A stretch of DNA of 64,000 bases from Archangium gephyra. Its GTDB lineage: Bacteria > Myxococcota > Myxococcia > Myxococcales > Myxococcaceae. Each line of letters opens with the position of its first letter. Position 1 is the first letter of the stretch. The position numbers were made by a program, and so were the translations under genes. Below are positions 9,996-20,910 of this stretch, piece after piece. Where the stretch lies: positions 5,914,501 to 5,978,500 of the forward strand of contig NZ_CP011509.1 of assembly GCF_001027285.1 (NCBI RefSeq), given 5' to 3'. The notes beneath the pieces were generated by a model, which was not told the origin of the DNA, ran no database searches, and was given only the letters and a program-made list of their open reading frames with translations.

Positions 9996-10913
9996 ATGGA
10001 ACTGCGTTACTCCGAAGAGGTCCGGCGCGCGAAGGAGCAGGGCGTGCCGCTGGTGGCGTTGGAGACGAGCGTGGTGGCGCAAGGGCTGCCCTACCCGGAC
10101 AACCTCGGGGCCGCGCGCGCCTGCGAGGAGGCCGTGCGCCGCGCCGGTGCCGTGCCCGCGCCCATCGCCGTGGTGGATGGGCAGGTGTTCATCGGGCTCG
10201 AGGAGTCCCAGATGCGCCGGCTCGCCGAGGGCCGCGAACGTCTGTTCAAGCTGGCCTCGCGGGACTTGCCCGTGGCCATCGCCCAGGGCGCCACCGGAGG
10301 CACCACCGTGAGCGCCACCTGCGAGCTGGCCGCCGCCGCGGGCATCCGCGTCTTCTCCACCGGTGGCATCGGCGGCGTCCACCGCGGCGTCGCCGAGCAC
10401 ATGGACATCTCCCAGGACATCTGGGCCCTGGCGCGCTTCCCGGTGGCCGTGGTGTGCGCCGGCGCCAAGTCCGTGTTGGACCTCCCCAAGACCCTGGAGG
10501 CGCTGGAGACCGCCGCCGTGCCCGTCATCGGCGTGGGCACCGGTGAGCTTCCGTCCTTCTACAGCCAATCGTCCGGCCTGACGCTGGAGCACCGCGTGGA
10601 CGACGCCACGGCGGGCGCGCGCATCCTCCGGGCCCGCTTCGACACGCTGGGGCAGGGGGGCATCCTCTTCACCGTGCCTCCTCCCGAGGAGACCTCGCTG
10701 CCTCGCGCCGACGTGGAGCTGCACATCGCCTCGGCGATGGCGGAGGCCGATCGGCAGGGCATCCGCGGCAAGGCCGTGACGCCCTTCCTGCTCTCCGAGA
10801 TGGCTCGCCGCACCAGCGGGAAGACCCTGCGCGCCAACCTCGCGCTGCTCACCAACAACGCCCGTTTCGCCGGGCAGCTCGCCGTGGCCTACGCCCAGGG
10901 CTCACGGGGCTGA
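9996..10913 (+). CDS. psuG: Pseudouridine-5'-phosphate glycosidase
   Basis: 305 residues from ATG 9996 (MELRYSEEV). The sequence matches the PsuG family end to end: ALETSVVAQGLPYPDN near the N-terminus (catalytic Glu region), QGATGGTTVSAT, FSTGGIGGVHRG, DISQDIWAL, GAKSVLDLPKTLE and GKAVTPFLLSEM. The enzyme reversibly splits pseudouridine 5'-phosphate into uracil and ribose 5-phosphate. The partner pseudouridine kinase psuK, often adjacent, is not in this window. The last 12 bp overlap tail-to-tail with the next minus-strand gene. Confidence 0.95.
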   Translation: MELRYSEEVRRAKEQGVPLVALETSVVAQGLPYPDNLGAARACEEAVRRAGAVPAPIAVVDGQVFIGLEESQMRRLAEGRERLFKLASRDLPVAIAQGATGGTTVSATCELAAAAGIRVFSTGGIGGVHRGVAEHMDISQDIWALARFPVAVVCAGAKSVLDLPKTLEALETAAVPVIGVGTGELPSFYSQSSGLTLEHRVDDATAGARILRARFDTLGQGGILFTVPPPEETSLPRADVELHIASAMAEADRQGIRGKAVTPFLLSEMARRTSGKTLRANLALLTNNARFAGQLAVAYAQGSRG

Positions 10914-11750
10914 GCCGCCGTCCTCGCCGGAGCCGCCCCGTTCCTTCTCTCCGGCCAGCGCGAGCTCGCCGGTGAGGAGCAGTGTGGGCCGCACCTCGGC
11001 CACTCCTCCAGGACCCAGGCGTGCGGGGACACCCACGCCCAGTTGGAACCAGGAGGCGGCGCGCCAGACGAGCCCTGGCGCGAGCCACACGCGTGCCTCG
11101 TCCTCCTCCCAGCTCAGTCCCAGCTCCAGCAAGGGGACCAGCGGGCCGCGCGTCACGGTGACGGCGACGTTCACGGCGGGCTCCAGCTCGAGCTCCCGCT
11201 GTTCCCCCTCCGGCACCTGGACCCCGAGCGCGAGGTTCAGGTGCAGACGTACGGCTCCCAGCCACTGCGCCACGCTGACGGAGGGGGTGAGCTCCAGCCC
11301 CGGCGCATTGGCTCGTGACAAGGACAGGGGCAGCTCCAGCTCGAGCTGGGGAGAGACGACCAGTCCCAGGTCCTCCCGGGAGACGAGCGCGTAGAGCAGT
11401 CCGAGCTCGAGGCCCGGCCCTGAATCGCCGCGGCCCTCCGCACCCAGGGACCATTGCACGGGCACGCGCGCCCCCACCTGGAGCCGATCCGTCAGGCCCA
11501 GCTCCGCGATCAACGAGAGCTCCATCGACTCCCAGGTGTCTCTCCACCCTCCCTGGATGCCGAGCGTCGCTTGCAGCTCGAATCGTTCCTGCGGGTCCGC
11601 CGTCTCGGTGAGGAAGAGCTCCTGGACATCCTGGGGCGGAGCTTCTCCGGCATGGACCGGTGCACCCAGCAGCAACACGGGCAGCATCGACACGAGCAGG
11701 GCGGGCGAGCGCATGCGTCGCATCATCTCGCGGCTGCTCACCCGGGTCAT
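10902..11750 (-). CDS. Secreted outer-membrane-type hypothetical protein
   Basis: About 282 residues. I chose ATG 11750 because an AGGGGTG sequence sits just upstream; ATG 11768 adds six residues. The N-terminus is a signal peptide (ALLVSMLPVLLLGAPVHAG). The mature part consists of alternating short amphipathic stretches (MELSLIAELGLTDRLQVGARVPVQW, in part) typical of a transporter-like outer membrane beta-barrel, as in proteins that report surface-exposed barrel folds. No enzyme motif is seen. It lies 80 bp downstream of the small GK-repeat gene and may share its promoter. Confidence 0.72.
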   Translation of the reverse strand: MTRVSSREMMRRMRSPALLVSMLPVLLLGAPVHAGEAPPQDVQELFLTETADPQERFELQATLGIQGGWRDTWESMELSLIAELGLTDRLQVGARVPVQWSLGAEGRGDSGPGLELGLLYALVSREDLGLVVSPQLELELPLSLSRANAPGLELTPSVSVAQWLGAVRLHLNLALGVQVPEGEQRELELEPAVNVAVTVTRGPLVPLLELGLSWEEDEARVWLAPGLVWRAASWFQLGVGVPARLGPGGVAEVRPTLLLTGELALAGEKERGGSGEDGGSAP

Positions 11751-11830
11751 GTCACCCCTGTTGGCCATGGACAGACCCTGTCCCGCGCGGGGGGCGGCAC
11801 GCGAGGGAGCCGCGAGCCACCGTGACGGCT

Positions 11831-12130
11831 CTACTCCTCGCCGCCCTTCTCCTTGCCCTTGCCTTTCCCCTTGCCCTTGCCTTTCCCCTTGCCCTTGCCT
11901 TTGCCCTTTCCCTCGCCGCCGGCCTCTCCTGCGCTGGCGCTCTCCTCCGAGGACTGAGCAGGCGCTTTGCCCATGGCATCGGGCGTCTTCTCGGTGCCCG
12001 CGTTGGCTTTGGCCGTGCCCATCTTCGTGTCCGCCTCCTTCTGGGCCGGAGCAGCGCTCTTCGTGTCGGAAGGCTGAGCGGCCAGGGCGGTACCGGCGAT
12101 GAATACGAAAGCGGCGATGAGCTTCTTCAT
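11831..12130 (-). CDS. Small exported protein with a Gly-Lys repeat tail
   Basis: 99 residues from ATG 12130 (MKKLIAAFVFIAGTALAAQ), a clear signal peptide probably cleaved after LAA. The mature part is Ala/Lys/Glu/Thr-rich and disordered, ending in about ten Gly-Lys repeats followed by EKGGEE. The tail is strongly basic and would bind anionic polymers (LPS, DNA, polysaccharide) electrostatically; that is inference. No family is recognised. The repeat is encoded by three 18-bp tandem units, so its length may vary among strains. Confidence 0.8.
   Translation of the reverse strand: MKKLIAAFVFIAGTALAAQPSDTKSAAPAQKEADTKMGTAKANAGTEKTPDAMGKAPAQSSEESASAGEAGGEGKGKGKGKGKGKGKGKGKGKEKGGEE
11853..11906. 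repeat. Three tandem 18-bp units encoding Gly-Lys
   Basis: Units at 11853-11870, 11871-11888 and 11889-11906 are identical except near the end of the last. They sit within the small exported protein's coding region and encode part of its Gly-Lys tail in frame. Slipped-strand length change would preserve the reading frame. Confidence 0.9.
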
Positions 12131-12393
12131 GCGGGGAGCTCCATGCTTGGACGAGGACGGGGCGCGACATGCGACCGTCTCAGGCCCTCGGCAGCAAGCA
12201 GGATACCAACAGTGAACGTATTCCTGGCGGGAGCACCCGTCCTCCGTTGCCGCGGCTCGCGCACGGTCTTCGCCACGAGGAGCTGACGTGTCCGTGGGGC
12301 CGCTGGCACGGCACTGACGTCTCAGGGACGGCGGGCCGCGTGCTCCGGGCCCCGAGGTGGAGTCCAGGCCCCAGGTGTTGATAGACAGGGGGC

Positions 12394-13020
12394 ATGAACA
12401 TTCCCTCTCTTCGTGCGGTTTCACTCGTCGCCGTGTCCTTCCTCTTCGCCGCGGCCCTGCCGGGCTGCAACGACGAGGTCGGCTCCGATGAGCAGGCCCG
12501 CCGTGCGTACCTCGGGCTCGACAAGTCCGTGGAGAAGTCCCTGCAGCTCGGCTTCGCTGGCTTCAACGCCGCCACGAGCGCGAACATCCCCGCCCAGACG
12601 GCCAATGGAGACGCCTCGGGAACGCTGACCATCACCGGGCAGGTGGACCAGGGGTCGTCCTCGAACAAGGGCATGCGGCTGCGCGTCGGGATGGCCACCT
12701 ACTCCGACGGCGAGGTCACCCCGGCCGAGGGGGAGGAGCCGGTGGAGATCACCTACCAGACGGTCACCGACACGACGATGCAGCCGGAGCTGACGCTCTC
12801 GCTGCGCAACATCCCCAACGGCACCTTCACGGGAACGCTCGTGGGCACCTTCCAGATGGACGGGGAGCTCGAGGGCGAGGTCACGCTGAACCTGACCATG
12901 TCCGGGCAGATCGAGGACGATGGGACGGGCAAGGTGCGGCGCAAGGCGGGCAGCACCACCATCACCGGGACCGCGAAGTCCGGCGGTGATGGCGAGTTCC
13001 AGGTGAACGTCACGCTGTGA
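12394..13020 (+). CDS. Hypothetical lipoprotein
   Basis: 208 residues. The signal peptide ends in a lipobox (FAAALPGC, Cys about residue 24), so it is a lipid-anchored envelope protein. The mature part is Thr/Gly/Glu-rich with repeated beta-strand patterns (LTITGQVDQG, LTLSLRNIPNGTFTGTLVGTF, VTLNLTMSGQIEDDG), suggesting a single beta-sandwich or barrel-like domain. No named family is recognised. It is a stand-alone gene: the preceding 263 bp hold no gene, and a perfect hairpin follows the stop. Confidence 0.8.
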   Translation: MNIPSLRAVSLVAVSFLFAAALPGCNDEVGSDEQARRAYLGLDKSVEKSLQLGFAGFNAATSANIPAQTANGDASGTLTITGQVDQGSSSNKGMRLRVGMATYSDGEVTPAEGEEPVEITYQTVTDTTMQPELTLSLRNIPNGTFTGTLVGTFQMDGELEGEVTLNLTMSGQIEDDGTGKVRRKAGSTTITGTAKSGGDGEFQVNVTL

Positions 13021-13032
13021 GTTGACGGACCC

Positions 13033-13059
13033 GGAGCCGCTCACGAACAGAGCGGCTCC
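13033..13059 (+). terminator. Hairpin terminator
   Basis: Perfect 10-bp GC-rich stem (13033-13042 with 13050-13059) around a 7-nt loop, starting 13 bp after the lipoprotein stop. Only one T follows, so it is terminator-like without a T tract. Confidence 0.7.
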
Positions 13060-13125
13060 TGACTGCCTCGCGCTTTCACCTCCGCGCTCTCACCTCGGCA
13101 GCAGATTCGTCGGCGCTTCATCACA

Positions 13126-13154
13126 CTCCTGGTGCTAGTCTTGATTACCAGGAG
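13126..13154 (+). promoter_or_regulatory. Hairpin overlapping the ribosome-binding site of the DUF1592 gene
   Basis: An 8-bp inverted repeat (13126-13133 with 13147-13154) encloses a 13-nt loop. Its 3' arm contains most of the AGGAGG Shine-Dalgarno (13150-13155) of the gene starting at 13164. If it folds, the RBS is blocked; this could be a translational control or just a weak chance stem. Confidence 0.4.
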
Positions 13155-13163
13155 GAAACTGGA

Positions 13164-15479
<2,316 letters not shown>

Positions 15480-15483
15480 CCAC

Positions 15484-16878
15484 ATGTTGACCCGACGCGC
15501 GTTGCTCAAGTCCGCCGTGGCCACTGGATTGTTCGCACCGTTCTACCGCGAGGTGCTCGCCCAGACCGTGAAACCCATGCGGCTGGTGCTGGTGCTGGAG
15601 TGCAATGGCATCTACCCCGAGGCATTCCTGTCCAAGGGAACCCGCACGGCCCTGGGCTCGGGGATCGGCACGCGGCACAACTTCCGTGACGTGTATCCGG
15701 AGACGCCTCTGGTTCGCACGGGCGATGACCTCTCCAGCGCGCTGTGCCTCGGGCCGCTCGCCGGAGGCAGTGGCGTGCAGTCCCTCGTGAGCCGGTCGGC
15801 GGTGCTGCTCGGGCTGTCGTCGATGATCGCTGGAGGAGGGCACTCCGCGGGAACGGGGGCGCTGAGCTGCGCGGTGCATGGCTCGGCCGCCACCCTGGAT
15901 GCGGTGCTGGCGCCGAGGCTCAAGCGCACCGCGCCCTTCGACGCCATCCGGCTCGGCACCAGCTCCGCGCGCACCCCGATCGTCTACGAGACGTGTGCGT
16001 ACGGTCCGCGCAGGCCCGCCGGCATCCTGGTGAACCCGATGCTCGCGTACAACACGATCTTCGGCTCGCTCTCGACGGGCGCGGCGGTGGGGCAGGAGCG
16101 CCGGATGCTCTTCGATTTCGCGCGCGAGGACGTGAAGGCCGCGCTGGGAACCTTCAAGGGCAACTCCCACGAGCGCGCGAAGCTGGAGCAGTACCTGGCC
16201 TCGCTCGAGACGCTGCGTGCGAGGGAGACGCAGCTGCAGGGGATGGCGGCGCAGGTGAGGCCGCTGCTGCCCCCCGACCCGTCCGTGAACCCGCTGCTCC
16301 AGGGCGGCACCACTCCCCCCGACTCACTCAAGTGGCTGGAGGCGCAATTCCAGATCGCCACCACCGCGCTGCTGGGCGGACTGACGAACCTGGTGGTGCT
16401 GGCGGCGGGGACCTCGGGGTTCGACGTGGCCTACGATTCGAGCATCGCGAACGTCGGGCGGCATGATCTCCAGCACGGCATCGACACCGCAGCCAACTGG
16501 ACCGGCATCGCGGCGGTTACCCGTCAACACGTGGCGCTGGTGGCGAAGCTCGCGCGGGCGCTGGCTGCGACGCCGGAGCTCAACGCGTCCGGCTCGATGC
16601 TGGACCATACGGCGATCGTCTTCATGTCCGACAACGGCGAACAGCACCACTCGGAGGCGAGGGAGTGGCCCAAGCTCGTCGTCGGTGGCAACGCGCTGGG
16701 GCTGAAGACGGATGGACGGACCGTGGTGTACCCGGCCGAGGGCAAGGCACGGAATCGCCAGGTGTCGAACCTGTTCAACACCCTGGGCCACGCCTTCGGT
16801 GATTCCGACTTCAACACCTTCGGCTCGGAGGGCCCGACACGGATCGCCCCGGGACCCTTGTCGGAACTGCTCGGCTAG
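15484..16878 (+). CDS. DUF1552 protein, Tat-exported
   Basis: 464 residues. The start MLTRRALLKSAVATGLFAPF has twin arginines followed by a hydrophobic stretch, consistent with Tat export of a folded protein. The rest matches DUF1552 (LVLECNGIYPEAFL, HSAGTGALSCAVHGS, SIANVGRHDLQHG, VFMSDNGEQHHSE). The SDNGEQHH block resembles metal-binding residues of the sulfatase/alkaline phosphatase-like fold that this family is thought to share. It is cotranscribed with the upstream DUF1592/1588 heme protein (4-bp gap). Substrate and role are unknown. Confidence 0.88.
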   Translation: MLTRRALLKSAVATGLFAPFYREVLAQTVKPMRLVLVLECNGIYPEAFLSKGTRTALGSGIGTRHNFRDVYPETPLVRTGDDLSSALCLGPLAGGSGVQSLVSRSAVLLGLSSMIAGGGHSAGTGALSCAVHGSAATLDAVLAPRLKRTAPFDAIRLGTSSARTPIVYETCAYGPRRPAGILVNPMLAYNTIFGSLSTGAAVGQERRMLFDFAREDVKAALGTFKGNSHERAKLEQYLASLETLRARETQLQGMAAQVRPLLPPDPSVNPLLQGGTTPPDSLKWLEAQFQIATTALLGGLTNLVVLAAGTSGFDVAYDSSIANVGRHDLQHGIDTAANWTGIAAVTRQHVALVAKLARALAATPELNASGSMLDHTAIVFMSDNGEQHHSEAREWPKLVVGGNALGLKTDGRTVVYPAEGKARNRQVSNLFNTLGHAFGDSDFNTFGSEGPTRIAPGPLSELLG

Positions 16879-16984
16879 CCCGGATGATTCACCGGGACAG
16901 AGGAGAAGGAGGGCGGCTGCGGGCGTAACGCTCTGATTTAGCTTGGGTTTGCTCAAGACTCAGGCTGCATCAGAAGCGTACGCC

Positions 16985-17225
16985 CGCATGACACACCGTC
17001 CTCCAGCCGTTCTCCACTCTCATCCCACTCTTCCGGTCCACATCACGAGCGACGCGCCGGACACGTCCAGCGATGGCGGAGCGCTGCTGCTCGGGCAGAT
17101 GGATGAGCGCTGGCTCCATGAGCGCCACGTGGTGATGAAGGCCGAGGTGAGCGCCAAGGGAGAAAACCCGCGCTTCGTCGTCACCTCGCTGCGAGGCTTC
17201 CTACCCGAGCTGCTCTACGACGCCT
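16985..17225 (+). pseudogene. IS1380-type transposase remnant, internally deleted
   Basis: The short frame contains an N-terminal IS1380-like piece (TSDAPDTSSDGGALLLGQMDER) joined directly to a piece typical of the far C-terminal half (ERHVVMKAEVSAKGENPRFV in part, VTSLRGFLPELLYD). In family members these parts are separated by some 250 residues, so the catalytic core is deleted. Beyond ~17225 the frame runs into unrelated sequence. This is a dead relic. Confidence 0.65.
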
Positions 17226-17398
17226 CACCAATCCGCATTTCCTGCCGTTGCATGTCCTTTTGGAGCGCTGGGGTGGCCTCTGCCTCGGGACGATTGGCTG
17301 GGGTGACCTGCAAGCTCCCAGTGAGTGGTTGCCCTGCTCCCCGCGGCCACGGGTACTGTATGTGTTTGTTTTGAGCACCCCTTCCCATCACGGACTCC

Positions 17399-18361
17399 AT
17401 GACAATCCTCCGAAACACACTCTGGCTGTTCCTTCTCGTCCTGGCTGTCCCCGCCGCACACGCGGAGCAGCCCTCCAATGTCAAGGTGCCACAAACGCAG
17501 AACCCCTATATCAAATCGATCGCCACACTCTACGAGCAGGCTCGGTACGAGGAGGCCCTGTCCAGGCTGCAGAAGGTCCTGGACTGGAAGGCCAATGACA
17601 CCCAGGAACTGCTCTGGCTCAAGCTCATGCAGGGGGTGCTGCAAGTGGAGTTGTCCCAAGGCGAGGCGCTGGAGTCCTTCAAGGAGGCCCTGGCCCTGGA
17701 CAAGCAGTCGCAACTCCCGGTGCAGGGCTCCAGGCGTTTGCGCAAGCTTTTCGAGCAGGCTCGCGACACCCTCGACCTGCCTGCGGACAAGGAGTTGTTG
17801 GCCAAGGAGTTGGATGCTGTCGTTCCCAAGGCCCCGGTGGTGCGTGGCCCTCCCCCGCGGCGCTATGGACTGAGCGTGGACGTGCGCGTCGAGGTGGATG
17901 TCCTCGGGATCGGTCTCAGTTCCAGCGAGGTGGATATGCTTGGGATCGGCCCCACTTCCAGCGAGGAGGAGTGGCTCAATGCCGGGGCCAGCTTCAACGT
18001 CCCCCTCGCTCCCGCCATGAGTGTCGGCTACACCCGCGAGAGGCTGGGAGGTGTGCTCACGGTGCTGGTGCAGCCCGCTCCAGGCCTCAGGGCCGAGGGC
18101 CAGTTCCACCCCCTCACCCTGGGTTGGGTGCGTCCCTATGCACGGTTGGGCGCCACGGCTTTCTATGGAGAGAAGAATACGCAAGGGTCCACCACCTTTT
18201 TCGGCGGCGTGAGTGCGCGAGGGGCACTCGGCATAGACGTGCAGTGGAATTCGCGCATGTATGCCTTCGCCGATGTGGCCTACGATCACTTCCTCTACGG
18301 TGGGGGGAGTTACAGGTCTCAGTCGCTGCTGTTGTCGGTGGGTGTGGGGCTGTTTCCCTGA
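17399..18361 (+). CDS. Exported TPR-like plus beta-barrel-like hypothetical protein
   Basis: 320 residues. A signal peptide (LWLFLLVLAVPAAHAEQ) is followed by a helical region (~25-145) with TPR-like helices (YIKSIATLYEQARYEEALSR). The C-terminal ~170 residues show strand patterns of an outer membrane barrel ending in LLLSVGVGLFP. Between them a 12-residue segment is duplicated (VDVLGIGLSSSE / VDMLGIGPTSSE). Codon use is visibly less GC-biased than its neighbours. It sits between two transposase remnants, suggesting transfer; that is inference. No family is recognised. Confidence 0.8.
   Translation: MTILRNTLWLFLLVLAVPAAHAEQPSNVKVPQTQNPYIKSIATLYEQARYEEALSRLQKVLDWKANDTQELLWLKLMQGVLQVELSQGEALESFKEALALDKQSQLPVQGSRRLRKLFEQARDTLDLPADKELLAKELDAVVPKAPVVRGPPPRRYGLSVDVRVEVDVLGIGLSSSEVDMLGIGPTSSEEEWLNAGASFNVPLAPAMSVGYTRERLGGVLTVLVQPAPGLRAEGQFHPLTLGWVRPYARLGATAFYGEKNTQGSTTFFGGVSARGALGIDVQWNSRMYAFADVAYDHFLYGGGSYRSQSLLLSVGVGLFP
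17891..17962 (+). repeat. 36-bp tandem duplication in coding sequence
   Basis: Two adjacent 36-bp units (17891-17926 and 17927-17962) differ at a few positions and encode a 12-residue repeat in frame. It marks the junction between the helical and barrel-like parts of the protein. Confidence 0.85.
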
Positions 18362-18450
18362 GTCCCGAGCCCGGGAAATACATATCCCGCAGCCCACCAT
18401 TCGCGGCATGGTGGGAGCCTTGCACTCTCACTCGTGGACGACGCGCTGGA

Positions 18451-18567
18451 GTGGGGCTGCGGCCGTATGTGGTGCTGGCCGACCCGGGCTACGGAGACTG
18501 CCGGGAAGTTTGTCGCGAGGAGCTCACCCGGCGTGGGCTGCCCTACCTGCCGGTGGACTGCCGCTGA
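18451..18567 (+). pseudogene. DDE transposase fragment (IS701/IS4-like)
   Basis: An open stretch encodes LRPYVVLADPGYGDCREVCR followed by EELTRRGLPYLPVDCR and a stop. The pattern (V-L-A-D-x-G-Y-G-D, R-x-x-L-x-x-R-G-L-P-Y) is the catalytic-Asp region of IS701/IS4-type DDE transposases. No start or remaining domains are present, so it is a relic. The following ~185 bp up to 18753 may contain further decayed sequence but nothing I can identify. Confidence 0.55.
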
Positions 18568-18753
18568 GCGAGCGGGAAACATCCGCCGCCCTCGGAGCGC
18601 GCGGAAGTCGCGAGTGCTTGAGGCATCTGGAAGAGCTCATGGAGGACCTCTGGCGCAAGACGCTGGAGGCCTGGTGCCCTGGAGGCCCCGCGTCAGTCCG
18701 CGAGCACCTTGCCTCCACGCTCCACCGAGTAGCACCGTTGCCTGGCGAGACGC

Positions 18754-20904
18754 TCAGAAACTCACGCCCTCGGTGGCGGGGGAGGGGACGGTGAGGGACA
18801 GCCGCTGCGAGGCGGCGGCCTCCTTCCCGTAGAAGGACTGGTAGAGGTACAGGTCCGCCAGCACCTGCTTCACGTACCCGCGCGTCTCGCGGAACGGAAT
18901 CTCCTCGACGAACAGATCCAACGGGAGCGCGCCCTTCTCCTTCACCCACTTCACCGCCGCGTCCGGGCCCGCGTTGTACGCCGCCGCCGCGAGCGCCGGG
19001 TGCGAGAAGCGCTTCATCAACTGCGACAGGTACCACGACCCGTACCGGATGCTCAGCGAGGGCGAGAACAGCTCCGCGGGCGCCGGCTCCGGCTCCGCGA
19101 GCTTCTTGGCAATCGCCCGCGCCGTGGGCGGAATCACCTGCATCAGCCCCCGTGCATCCGCGGCGCTCGCCACCTCCGGGCGGAAGGCGCTCTCACGCCG
19201 CATGATGGCCCACACGAGGAACGGGCTCACCTGGTAGCGCGTGGCCTCGCTCTCCACCGCGTTGGCGAAGGCGCGCGGATAGAAGGCCGCGAGCGCCTCG
19301 GGAACACGGGCCCCGAAGGCCCGGCCCCACAGGTGCCTCGCCGCCACCGCGTGCGCGTGCCCGTACTCGCCCAGCCGCAGCAGCGCGTGCGCGAAGGCCA
19401 GCGCCTGCTCCTGGTTGCGGATGCGCGAGGTGCGCGATTGCACCTCCTCGGCCGCATCGCTGAACAGTCCCGCTCCCGTCAGCGCCACCGCCAGCTTCAG
19501 CTCCGGCGGCACCTCGCCCGACTCCAGCTGCTTGGGCGTCTCGGGGAAGGCCGCGGGCGGCTGGCGGCCCAGCTCGCGCAGCCGCTCCGAGGCCAGCAGC
19601 GCGTAGTACGAGTTGGGCGCGCCGGTGATGACGGCCTCGTACGCGGGCCCGGTGACGTCCACCTTGGCGCCCTCCAGCTCGTGGCTGCGCGCCGACCAGT
19701 AGCGCGCCTGCGGCACCAGGCTGCTGCGCGAGAACTTGTCCACCAGCGTGTCCAGCACCTCGCGTGCCTTGCCGTACTGCTCCAGCCGGATGTGCGCCAG
19801 CGACCGGTACCACATCGCCTCGTCCCGCTTCCGCGAGCCCGCGTGCCGCTGGTCGAACGCCGTGAAGGACTTCACCGCCTCCTCGAAGCGCCCGCCCTGC
19901 AAGTCCAACCAGCCCACGTAGAAGCCCGCCTCGTCGGCCACGTTCTCCTGGGGCCAGGTCTTCTCCACCGAGGCCATCAGCTCGCGGGCCTTCTCGTTGT
20001 CGTCGCTCTTGAGCGCGCGGCGCGCGGTGACGTAGGCGGCCTCGGCGGCCACCGCGGGAGGCCCCTGGCGCGCCACGGCCAGCGCCTGCTCCGCCTCCTC
20101 GCGCTTGCCCGTGGCGTACAGCGCCTGGGCCCGCACCAGCGCCACCTGCGCCTTGTCCTGCTTCGTGCGCGCCAGCTTCGCCGCCTCGGCCTTCTCCAGC
20201 TCCTCCAGCGTGCGCTTCGCCTCACCGGCGTCCAGCAGCCCGCGCGCCCGCTGCAGGTGCTCGGCCAGCGTCAGCTTCAGTGCCGGCTTCTGCGCCTCGA
20301 GCTTCGCCAGCGCCTCGGCCCCGTACGGGTGCGCCGGGTAGCGCAGCGCCACCGTCTTCAGGTCCGCCTTCTCGCCCGCGGCATCTCCCGCCGCCTTCCG
20401 GGCCTGCGCCCGCTGGTAGAGCAGCTCCGCCGAGGGCTCCTCGGTGGCGGCGAGCTCCAGCGCCGGAGCGGCCTCCTTCGCCTTGCCCGCGGCCAGCAGC
20501 GCCTCGCCCAGCCGGGCCCGCGCCCGGGACACCAGGGCCGGAGTCCCCTTGTCCACGGCGCGCTGGAAGGCCTCCGCGGCCGCCGCCGGGTCTCCCGCGT
20601 AGAAGTGCGCTTGCCCCTGGTAGTAGGCCAGGTAGGGCTGGAGCGGCTCGGACACGGACGCGCCCGTCAACAGGGTGCGCGCCTCCGTCACGTCTCCCTC
20701 GGACAGGGCGAGCGTCCCGGCGAGCAGGGCGATGCGGCCCGCGTCGGCGCACTTGCCGCTCTTACAGCTTTCCAGGTCCTGCCGGGCCAGGGTGCGCGCC
20801 TCGGCGCGGTGCAGCCGGACGGCCTCCAGCGTCGCGGGGGACTGTGCCCACGCTCCCGTGCCCACCACCACCGTGAGGAGCCCCGCTCCAGTCCACCGCC
20901 GCAT
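18754..20904 (-). CDS. slt: Soluble lytic murein transglycosylase (Slt70-like)
   Basis: About 716 residues from ATG 20904, which has AAGGAG six bases upstream; ATG 20910 adds two residues. A signal peptide (GLLTVVVGTGAWAQ) precedes a long superhelical TPR-like region (~20-540). The C-terminal SLT domain follows: RRESAF with the catalytic Glu near residue 571, GLMQVIPPTA, and AAYNAGPDAA. The enzyme cleaves peptidoglycan glycan strands, forming 1,6-anhydromuramic acid ends. It stands alone on the minus strand, divergent from the small Cys gene at 21302. Confidence 0.93.
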   Translation of the reverse strand: MRRWTGAGLLTVVVGTGAWAQSPATLEAVRLHRAEARTLARQDLESCKSGKCADAGRIALLAGTLALSEGDVTEARTLLTGASVSEPLQPYLAYYQGQAHFYAGDPAAAAEAFQRAVDKGTPALVSRARARLGEALLAAGKAKEAAPALELAATEEPSAELLYQRAQARKAAGDAAGEKADLKTVALRYPAHPYGAEALAKLEAQKPALKLTLAEHLQRARGLLDAGEAKRTLEELEKAEAAKLARTKQDKAQVALVRAQALYATGKREEAEQALAVARQGPPAVAAEAAYVTARRALKSDDNEKARELMASVEKTWPQENVADEAGFYVGWLDLQGGRFEEAVKSFTAFDQRHAGSRKRDEAMWYRSLAHIRLEQYGKAREVLDTLVDKFSRSSLVPQARYWSARSHELEGAKVDVTGPAYEAVITGAPNSYYALLASERLRELGRQPPAAFPETPKQLESGEVPPELKLAVALTGAGLFSDAAEEVQSRTSRIRNQEQALAFAHALLRLGEYGHAHAVAARHLWGRAFGARVPEALAAFYPRAFANAVESEATRYQVSPFLVWAIMRRESAFRPEVASAADARGLMQVIPPTARAIAKKLAEPEPAPAELFSPSLSIRYGSWYLSQLMKRFSHPALAAAAYNAGPDAAVKWVKEKGALPLDLFVEEIPFRETRGYVKQVLADLYLYQSFYGKEAAASQRLSLTVPSPATEGVSF

Positions 20905-20910
20905 GTGCAT

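Noticed and set aside
8067-10724. 885-codon minus-strand frame across the transporter, phosphoesterase and psuG region
   Set aside because: It overlaps three genes with clear family motifs and is itself motif-free.
12295-12320. Sigma-54 promoter (TGGCAC near 12304)
   Set aside because: The -12 TTGC element is missing at the required spacing.
17226-17374. Rest of the 143-codon frame beginning at 16943 as a real gene
   Set aside because: Past ~17225 it loses the transposase match and becomes Cys/Ser-rich random-looking sequence before the next gene.
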